A DNA stretch of 64,000 nucleotides, from positions 62,001-126,000 of the forward strand of contig NZ_LXVY01000048.1 in the NCBI RefSeq assembly GCF_001650735.1, written 5' to 3'. The notes beneath the pieces were generated by a model. The model had not been told where the DNA came from and made no database searches. It saw only the letters and a list, made by a program, of their open reading frames with translations. This document shows positions 58,053 through 64,000 of this stretch, in pieces (position 1 is the stretch's first letter; each line of letters opens with the position of its first letter). Source of the stretch: Sphingomonas sp. TDK1 (GTDB taxonomy: Bacteria > Pseudomonadota > Alphaproteobacteria > Sphingomonadales > Sphingomonadaceae). The translations under genes were made by a program, and so were the position numbers.

Positions 58053-58331
58053 TTAGTCGCTGGCGCCGACGGTACCGCTGGCCTGCGGGCGGCTAGCTTC
58101 CTCGACGGGCGCCTTGCGGGTCGGCAGGTACTGGTGCTTGCCGGCCTGATGATGGGCCTGCACGGCCGCAGGCTTATGGTCCTTCATCCGCCACGTAACG
58201 ATGTGGCTCTTGCCTGCGGGCATCCACACCCGCTCATGGGTTTCGTGGAGCGACTGGGCAGCCGCCGGTGCGGCGACCAGGGTCGCAGAGATCAGTGCGA
58301 TGGTTGCGAGCTTCACGGTGGCGTTCCTCAT
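58053..58331 (-). CDS. Small exported protein, His-rich
   Basis: A 92-residue protein: signal peptide MRNATVKLATIALISATLVA with APAAAQ cleavage, then a histidine- and lysine-rich mature part (HETHERVWMPAGKSHIVTWR, AVQAHHQAGKHQYLPTRKAP). Nine histidines could bind a metal, but no motif is recognised. Convergent with 57678 and divergent from the porin gene. Confidence 0.65.
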   Translation of the reverse strand: MRNATVKLATIALISATLVAAPAAAQSLHETHERVWMPAGKSHIVTWRMKDHKPAAVQAHHQAGKHQYLPTRKAPVEEASRPQASGTVGASD

Positions 58332-58573
58332 GGTTTGGGCATCTCTCCTGCCGCCATGATCTACGCCTTCGCCATTGCCTCACACTTGCGCGGCTGTAAC
58401 GAAAAGTTTCTCCCACCGCACCGCGCGAAGCGAAACACTTTCTTACAATCGCGCCAAGAAGCGGCAATGCTGCAGCGCGAAGATGCGTGTCAGGCACGAT
58501 AGTCCCGTCCTTGAGAATGGGGCACCGCGCCGACGCAGGCTGGAACTTTCACTCACCCGAGGGGGAATGTTCC

Positions 58574-59389
58574 ATGAAGATTCGTCTTGCCGCCGCAGCC
58601 CTGCTCGGCCTTTCCGCTCCAGCCTACGCGCAGGAGAGCGAGCCGCCCAAGCCCGTCACCGTTTCCGGGAGCGTCGCGCTCGTCTCGGACTATCGCTTCC
58701 GCGGCGTCTCACAGACCGACAAGCAAATGGCCGTTCAGGGCGGCCTTACCGTTTCCCACGAAAGCGGCCTCTACGCCTCGCTCTGGGGGTCGAACCTGTC
58801 CGGCTGGGGCACGTTCGGCGGTGCCAATATGGAACTGGATGTCGTGGGCGGCTACAAATTGCCGATCGGCGGCGGTGCCGCGCTCGACGTGGGCGTCACC
58901 TGGTACATGTATCCGGGCGGCGCCTCCAAGACCGACTTCGCCGAGCCCTATGCAAAGCTTAGCGGCAGCATCGGCCCCGTCTCCGCCCTTGCCGGCGTCG
59001 CCTACGCCCCGCCACAGCAGGCCCTCGGCAACTGGAGCAACACCCCCGAGAGCAAGGCGGGCGACAAGGAGCATAATCTCTATCTCTGGGGCGATGTCAG
59101 CACCGCGGTGCCGAAGACCCCGATCACCCTCAAGGCGCATCTCGGCTATTCGGACGGCAACCCCGGCCTTGGCCCCAACGGGACCAGCGTCGCCCCGACC
59201 GGCAGCTATGCCGATTGGCTGATCGGCGCAGATCTCGCGCTCGGCAAGGTGGTCCTCGGCGTCGCCTATGTGGATACCAGCATCACCAAGCGCGACAGCG
59301 CCTATCTGCTGCCGAACTTCTCGAGCACCAAGGACGGCTCGACGATCGCCGGTAGCCAAGTGGTGTTCTCGGTCAGCGCGGCATTCTGA
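58574..59389 (+). CDS. TorF family putative porin
   Basis: A 271-residue outer-membrane protein. Signal peptide MKIRLAAAALLGLSAPAYAQ, then VTVSGSVALVSDYRFRGVSQ, the TorF signature (SDYRFRGxSQ), and alternating beta strands ending in VVFSVSAAF with a terminal Phe as recognised by the Bam complex. GGGGGAA precedes the ATG. Substrate unknown. Confidence 0.9.
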   Translation: MKIRLAAAALLGLSAPAYAQESEPPKPVTVSGSVALVSDYRFRGVSQTDKQMAVQGGLTVSHESGLYASLWGSNLSGWGTFGGANMELDVVGGYKLPIGGGAALDVGVTWYMYPGGASKTDFAEPYAKLSGSIGPVSALAGVAYAPPQQALGNWSNTPESKAGDKEHNLYLWGDVSTAVPKTPITLKAHLGYSDGNPGLGPNGTSVAPTGSYADWLIGADLALGKVVLGVAYVDTSITKRDSAYLLPNFSSTKDGSTIAGSQVVFSVSAAF

Positions 59390-59397
59390 GACGCGAC

Positions 59398-59425
59398 GGG
59401 ACTCTCCCTTGGCCGGGAGAGTCCC
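59398..59425 (+). terminator. Hairpin after the porin gene
   Basis: An 11-bp perfect stem (59398-59408 with 59415-59425, 6-nt loop) 8 nt after the porin stop. No T tract. Confidence 0.5.
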
Positions 59426-59485
59426 GCCACGATGACAAAGCCCGGCACGCTTTACCGCGGATCGCGCAACCGGTAGATCGGCGGC

Positions 59486-60400
59486 ATGCGCCTTTCCGGC
59501 CCCGCTCTCGTCCTCGCCCTAGCGCTTGCCGGCTGCGGAAACCCCGCGGCCGAGCCGACCGCCAACAATGCGGCGCGGCAAGCAACCGCCGCTCCGGCGC
59601 GCAAAGGCTCCGACGACGCCTATGCCGCATGCAGAGACCGCGCCGCCGGGGCTGCGGCGGGGCTGATTGCCTGTGCCGATGCCGCCGTCGCAGCTGCAGG
59701 ACAGGCCATCGACTCTCGCGAAGCTGCCACCGCGTTTCGCGCCGCGCTCCGGCAACTTGGCGACCAAACAATACAGTTCGGCGGCGAGGCGGCGCGCGTG
59801 ACCTTCGCCCACGCCGCGGTGCACGTGGCGCAGCAACGAGCGGCGCTCTTGTCCGGTGACGCTCGGGGCATGCCGACGACTGCGGCGCCCGCCAGCATTA
59901 CCGCCGCTTGGGCTGAAAGCCGCGCCATCAGCTGTCTGGAGCATCCGGTGCAGCACTGCGCCGAACGCTACGACGCGTTGCTTCCGGCACTGGTATCTCC
60001 GCAGGTCGTGCAGGCCGCAACGGCGGGCACTTCGCCTGGTCAGGGCCTGCCCCTGCCCAGCTGCGAAGACCTGCAGGCCGACGGGGAAGTGGGCAGCGCG
60101 CTGGTGGACGCCTTCTACACGCGTTATCCCAAAGCGTTGGCGAGCAGCGACAGCGTCGAGGCCGTCGCACTTGATCCAGCGGCGCTCGACAATGTGGTGC
60201 GCTATCTCGTCTGCGTCGCAGGCGCGACCGGATACGACCCTACCATCGCAGAGAACGGCCTGGCGCTGTTTGCCAGCAAACGCCACGGCTCCGCCGCTCG
60301 CGGGTCGCTCGCGGCGCTGGCGCGGGGCCAGGATCCTGCCGCGGGCGCCGCGCGGCGCTTCCAGGCGCAGATTGCCGGCTATCTGCAGGGGGCTCGCTGA
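59486..60400 (+). CDS. Putative lipoprotein, helical
   Basis: A 304-residue protein. The lipobox LAGC in MRLSGPALVLALALAGCGNP marks a lipid-modified cysteine at residue 17. The mature part is Ala-rich and helical with several cysteines (AACRDR, IACADA, ISCLEH, HCAERY, SCEDLQ, LVCVAG). No family recognised. It converges on dgt 34 nt away. Confidence 0.65.
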   Translation: MRLSGPALVLALALAGCGNPAAEPTANNAARQATAAPARKGSDDAYAACRDRAAGAAAGLIACADAAVAAAGQAIDSREAATAFRAALRQLGDQTIQFGGEAARVTFAHAAVHVAQQRAALLSGDARGMPTTAAPASITAAWAESRAISCLEHPVQHCAERYDALLPALVSPQVVQAATAGTSPGQGLPLPSCEDLQADGEVGSALVDAFYTRYPKALASSDSVEAVALDPAALDNVVRYLVCVAGATGYDPTIAENGLALFASKRHGSAARGSLAALARGQDPAAGAARRFQAQIAGYLQGAR

Positions 60401-60434
60401 GCGTCCTGCCCGCGGCAGCCTTGGGGGGGACCTT

Positions 60435-61601
60435 CTAGAATCCGTCCGGCAGATCGATGGTGCCGCAGACCTCCCGGTACCGCGCGATGGCATAGCGGTC
60501 GGTCATTCCGGCGATGAAATCGCCGATGTGGCGGCTGCGCCATGGCTCCTCCGCCGGCAGCGCCTCGCGCCATTCCGCCGGCATCAGCGCCGGATCCGCG
60601 ACATAGCCCGCGAACAGGCCGGCCACGACCTGCCGTGCCGACGCCGCCGCCGCCAGCTGGCTCGGGTGATGATAGAGGTTGGCGTACATGAACCGCTTCA
60701 GCCCGCGCTCGGCATCGCGCATCGTCGGCGAAAAACCGGCCAGGCACCGCCCTGCGTGCCGCACATCCTCCACCGTCTCCACGCCCGAATCCGCAATCCG
60801 CGCCCTGGTCTCGGTGATGAAGTCATTGACCATCCGCCCGATCTGCGAGCGAATCAGTTCGCCGGTAAGCCGCTTGGCGCTCACCCCTGGAAAGCGCGCC
60901 TGAACGTCGTCCCAGGCCGCGGCGACCATCGGCACGTCCATGATCTGATCCAGCGTCAACAGCCCCGCGCGGAGGCCATCGTCGATGTCGTGATTATCAT
61001 ACGCGATGTCGTCGGCAATCGCAGCGACCTGCGCTTCCAGCGAGGGCCAGCTGTCGAGCTCCAGTGGGAACTCGGCGTCCGCGGCCGCCAGCGCCCATTG
61101 CGGCTCGTGAATCGGACCATTGTGCTTGGCGAGTCCCTCCAGCGTGTCCCAGGTCAGGTTCAGCCCGTTCCACAAGGGATAGGGGCTGTCGAGCCGGGTC
61201 AGCGTGCGCAGCGTGTGGCCGTTGTGATCGAACCCGCCCTTGCCAGACAGCGCCGACTCCAACGCATCCTCGCCGGCATGGCCGAACGGCGGGTGGCCGA
61301 TGTCATGCGCGAGGCACAAGGCTTCGGTCAGATCCTCGTTCAGGCCGAGCGCGCGGGCGATGGCGCGGCCGATCTGCGCCACTTCGAGGCTGTGCGTCAG
61401 CCGCACCCGGAAGTGATCGCCGTCCGGCGCCAGAAACACCTGTGTCTTGTGCCGCAATCGGCGGAAGCTGATCGAATGGATGATCCGGTCGCGGTCCCGC
61501 TGGAACGCGTCGCGCGGTCCGCGGGCGCCCCCACCGGCTTCGGGATGCAGGCGCCCGCGGGTCTGGCCGGGCATACAGGCCCAGGAGGAAAGCTGTTTCA
61601 C
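60435..61601 (-). CDS. dgt: dGTP triphosphohydrolase-like protein
   Basis: A 388-residue HD-domain protein. Metal-binding HD motif: [20 protein letters not shown] and [39 protein letters not shown] is typical of the dGTPase-like group. It releases triphosphate from dNTPs, limiting the dNTP pool. GTG start at 61601. Elsewhere in this clade it sits next to argS. Here ~8 kb separates them. Confidence 0.9.
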   Translation of the reverse strand: MKQLSSWACMPGQTRGRLHPEAGGGARGPRDAFQRDRDRIIHSISFRRLRHKTQVFLAPDGDHFRVRLTHSLEVAQIGRAIARALGLNEDLTEALCLAHDIGHPPFGHAGEDALESALSGKGGFDHNGHTLRTLTRLDSPYPLWNGLNLTWDTLEGLAKHNGPIHEPQWALAAADAEFPLELDSWPSLEAQVAAIADDIAYDNHDIDDGLRAGLLTLDQIMDVPMVAAAWDDVQARFPGVSAKRLTGELIRSQIGRMVNDFITETRARIADSGVETVEDVRHAGRCLAGFSPTMRDAERGLKRFMYANLYHHPSQLAAAASARQVVAGLFAGYVADPALMPAEWREALPAEEPWRSRHIGDFIAGMTDRYAIARYREVCGTIDLPDGF

Positions 61602-61639
61602 CGCCGCGCCCTAGCCCAGCCGAAAGGCCTTGCGAAGGG

Positions 61640-63469
61640 TCAAGGCGCGATCTTGGTCACCTTCTGCCCCGCCTCGCTGGTAACGACGAAGGCGGAAACC
61701 CCCTCCCCCGCCAGCTTGTTGACGAAGGCCTGAGCCTCGCCGCTGGTCTTGAACGGGCCGGTGACGATGCGGTTGGTCGCCTTGAACGGCATCCACCAGC
61801 CGCCGCGCGCCTTGAGCAGCTTGGGAGACTTGGCCGCGACGCCCTTCCAGGCGCGATCGACGGTCGATTCGTTGGCGCCGCTCGCCACCTGCACCCAGAC
61901 GCGCTCCGGATCAGTCTTTTTCGGATCCGGCTTCTTGGGCTCGGGCTTCTTGCCCTTTACCGGCTTTGCGTCCTCGTCGTCCGCGGGCTTCGCACCTTTT
62001 CTGGCGCCCGGCTTGATGGGCTTGGCGTCCGCCTCGTCCTCCGCCTTCGCGCCCTTGCGCGTGCCGGGCTTCACCGGCTTGGTATCGGCCTCCTCCTCGA
62101 CCTTCGCGCCTTTCCGCGCGACAGGTCGGGCGGGCTTGGCGTCTTCCTCCTCGACCACCGACGCACGTTTCGGCTCCGGCTTGGGCCGCACGGTGACGAC
62201 CGGCTTGGCCGCCACGACGGGCTTGGGTGCCGGCGCGGCAATGACCGGGCGCGTCGCGGGCGCACGCTCGCTGGCGGGCACATCGATATGGGCGATGATG
62301 GACGCCAACGCCGAATCCTCGGCGCCGACACGACGAACCTCGGGCTGTGGCGTGGTCGTAGGCTGGACGATCGGCCGCGGCGCGGGACTCGGTTGCGGGA
62401 CCGGCGTCGACGGCGTGTAGCTGCGGGTGATCGGTGCTGGTTGCGGTAGTGCCGGCTGCTGCGACATCGGCGGCTGCGGCGCCGTGGTCATAGCCTGTGG
62501 CGCAGCCTGGCTCGGCACCGTGCGGGCGACCGGTGCCACCTCGGCCCGCGCCATCTGGACGGGCGCCGGCTTCGGCGTGGACGCGCTCCGGCGTCTCTGC
62601 GTGTCGATACGCTGCGGGGGCGCGGCGGGCGTCACCGGCTGTGCCTGGGCGATCTGCACAGGGGCGGGCCCGGTATAGGCCGGGAGCGACGGCGCCATCC
62701 GCGCATCTGCCAGCCGAGCCGGCGTGGGCGAAAGCGCGCCGAAATGCACCGCGAAGGCGCGGTCCGCCGGACCCAGCGCGGCGATCCGCCGGAAGAAGGG
62801 CAACAGGTTCTTCCCCGCTGCACCCGGCAGCACCGTGGCCGCGATTTTCTCGGCGCCCGGCACGTCCCCGTTCATTGCCAGGATGAACGCGCGGTCGCGC
62901 CACGCGGCGCGATCCTGGGCACGCAGCAGCGAATCGAGCTCGCGCTCCGCCTCTGCCCGATTGCCGCTGATGCCGAGGGACAGCGCATAGCGCCGTACCA
63001 CGTCGTTCTCACGCTTGGTTGCCAAGGCCAGCCTATAGTCCCGCTGGGCGAGCAGCGGCTGGCCGAGCAGATCATAAGCGAAACCGCGATCGGCGGCGAA
63101 CTCGCGCGGATCCACGCCGCGCGATTCGGCCTGCTGGAACAGCTTCAATGCCTCGCCGGGCCGTTCCTGTCGCACGAGCACCGCCGCGCGGTTGCTTGCG
63201 ATGCGCGGATTGGTCAGCTCGATGCTTTCGGCTCGCTGCAACAGCGCAAGCGCGCCGGACAGGTCTCCCAGCCGCGTGCTCAATCGTGCTGCGGCCAGCA
63301 GCGCCTCGATGTCCCGCGGGTTCTCGGCAAGCACGCGCATCTGCGTGGCGAGCGCATCGGCATCAGGATTGTGCGCCTGCACTACTTCGCTTTGTGCGAG
63401 CGCCGGCTGCACGCCAAGGAGCAGCGCCGACGCGAACGCGCCGATGCCGAGATGTTTCTTGCTGATCAT
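61640..63469 (-). CDS. Exported TPR and SPOR domain protein with Lys/Glu/Pro repeats
   Basis: A 609-residue protein. Signal peptide MISKKHLGIGAFASALLLGV, TPR-like helices over ~30-220 (DIEALLAAARLSTRLGDLSG, RQERPGEALKLFQQAESRGV), a long Pro/Ala/Gln linker, then three ~20-residue repeats around RKGAKVEEEADTKPVKPG, and a C-terminal SPOR domain (RVWVQVASGANESTVDRAWK). It likely acts at the septum, consistent with ftsZ 83 nt upstream on the same strand. Confidence 0.82.
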   Translation of the reverse strand: MISKKHLGIGAFASALLLGVQPALAQSEVVQAHNPDADALATQMRVLAENPRDIEALLAAARLSTRLGDLSGALALLQRAESIELTNPRIASNRAAVLVRQERPGEALKLFQQAESRGVDPREFAADRGFAYDLLGQPLLAQRDYRLALATKRENDVVRRYALSLGISGNRAEAERELDSLLRAQDRAAWRDRAFILAMNGDVPGAEKIAATVLPGAAGKNLLPFFRRIAALGPADRAFAVHFGALSPTPARLADARMAPSLPAYTGPAPVQIAQAQPVTPAAPPQRIDTQRRRSASTPKPAPVQMARAEVAPVARTVPSQAAPQAMTTAPQPPMSQQPALPQPAPITRSYTPSTPVPQPSPAPRPIVQPTTTPQPEVRRVGAEDSALASIIAHIDVPASERAPATRPVIAAPAPKPVVAAKPVVTVRPKPEPKRASVVEEEDAKPARPVARKGAKVEEEADTKPVKPGTRKGAKAEDEADAKPIKPGARKGAKPADDEDAKPVKGKKPEPKKPDPKKTDPERVWVQVASGANESTVDRAWKGVAAKSPKLLKARGGWWMPFKATNRIVTGPFKTSGEAQAFVNKLAGEGVSAFVVTSEAGQKVTKIAP

Positions 63470-63552
63470 GGTAAGCTAACCGCTAGTGCAGCGGCGCTGA
63501 ACCGCCGCTGACAGGGAATGGGTGGCCCGGCGAACCGTGCCACCCATGCGCC

Positions 63553-64000
63553 TTACTGGTTGTTCTGGCTGCGCAGGAACCGCGGGATATCCAGCGGATC
63601 CTTGTCCTCTTCCTCGGCGGCCTTGGTGCCGCGCGACGCGGAGGCCATGCGTTCGAACAGCGTGCCGCCGGTCTTGGGACGCGCCCGCGTATCGGTATCG
63701 TCATCGCCACCGGTCAGCCAGCGGCGACGCCCTGCCGGCGCCTCCGGTGCAGGTGCAGCCGTCGGAGCGGGAGCAGGCGCGGGCGACGGCACCATCGCCT
63801 CGGCGCCGAGCAGCAACTCGTCCGAAGCGGGGGCCGGCGGGGTCGGCTCAGGAGCCGGTGCGGCAGCCACGGGCTCCGGCGCGATCGGCGCGGGGGCCGG
63901 CGCTTCCTCGACGACCGGTGCAGGCGCGACCGGCTCAGGCGCCGCAGCAACCGGCGCTGGCGCCGCTACCGGCTCGGGCGCTGCCGTGGCAGCGGTGGTG
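63553..64000 (-). CDS. ftsZ: Cell division protein FtsZ, 3' part (5' end outside window)
   Basis: The frame is open to the window edge and codes for ~148 residues. The end, PLDIPRFLRSQNNQ, is the FtsZ C-terminal peptide that binds FtsA and other partners. GGTLFERMASASRG is the alphaproteobacterial pre-peptide motif. Upstream is a long disordered Pro/Ala/Val/Glu linker, as in other alphaproteobacterial FtsZs. The GTPase core is not in the window. Identification therefore rests on the C terminus alone. Confidence 0.82.
   Translation of the reverse strand, partial: TTAATAAPEPVAAPAPVAAAPEPVAPAPVVEEAPAPAPIAPEPVAAAPAPEPTPPAPASDELLLGAEAMVPSPAPAPAPTAAPAPEAPAGRRRWLTGGDDDTDTRARPKTGGTLFERMASASRGTKAAEEEDKDPLDIPRFLRSQNNQ

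Noticed and set aside
58332-58573. 242-bp divergent gap before the TorF-type porin
   Set aside because: A GGAAC at 58551 lacks a matching -10 element at the right spacing. No small gene supported.

Overview
The window comes from a high-GC alphaproteobacterial chromosome, most likely a Sphingomonas-type member of the Sphingomonadales. The basis is the PhyR-NepR-EcfG locus with an adjacent PhyP-like protein, the chpT-linked chemotaxis cluster, the dgt/argS/SPOR/nagZ/scpAB/tatABC gene set, small alphaproteobacterial-style SRP RNA and RNase P RNA genes, and intergenic GC-rich palindromic elements. No tRNA, rRNA, CRISPR array or transposase was found. Most of the DNA is coding, with many 1-4 nt start/stop overlaps. 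Long open frames opposite real genes are common here because of base composition and were ignored.

Layout. 0-8 kb: 3' end of a GNAT-like protein, two paralogous small secreted proteins, xthA, erpA, an M23 peptidase, and a ferritin-like protein/bcp/glnE operon. 8-13 kb: a ferredoxin with two tandem cysteine desulfurases, an alpha/beta hydrolase and a threonine dehydratase. 13-15.5 kb: an ornithine-decarboxylase-type gene behind a structured leader, followed by a deoxyhypusine-synthase homologue (polyamine metabolism). 15.8-19.3 kb: SDR/HxlR pair, PHB-depolymerase-like and esterase genes. 19.3-23.9 kb: pspF and a sigma-54 controlled psp operon carrying pspA, pspB, pspC and seven more small genes, four or five of which look like PspB variants. 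24-27 kb: sufE, ferredoxin, J protein, rnpB and an amidase. 27-33 kb: cheR-cheB-cheY-cheW-cheA-chpT. 33-41 kb: DsbA-like, M67 peptidase, rluD, rpoH, mtgA, nudix, ybaB, dnaX and the SRP RNA gene. 41-46 kb: the general stress response core (ecfG, phyR, nepR, phyP-like) with small membrane proteins and a candidate stress-induced small RNA. 45.8-52.5 kb: tatCBA, scpBA, nagZ, SPOR, argS. 52.7-54.7 kb: a nuclease toxin with two tandem immunity proteins. 54.8-60.4 kb: DUF1501/DUF1800 pair, small exported proteins, a TorF-type porin and a lipoprotein. 60.4-64 kb: dgt, a TPR/SPOR exported protein and the 3' end of ftsZ.

How it fits together. Three stress circuits meet here: envelope stress (PspF/sigma-54), general stress (PhyR-NepR-EcfG, with four candidate EcfG promoters spread over the window) and heat shock (RpoH). 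The most novel-looking items are the PspB-like array in the psp operon, the EcfG-promoter/C-rich hairpin small RNA candidate near 45.4 kb, the leader that can hide the ribosome-binding site of the decarboxylase gene, and the nuclease toxin with duplicated immunity genes. All functional calls rest on reading the sequence. No database search was run.
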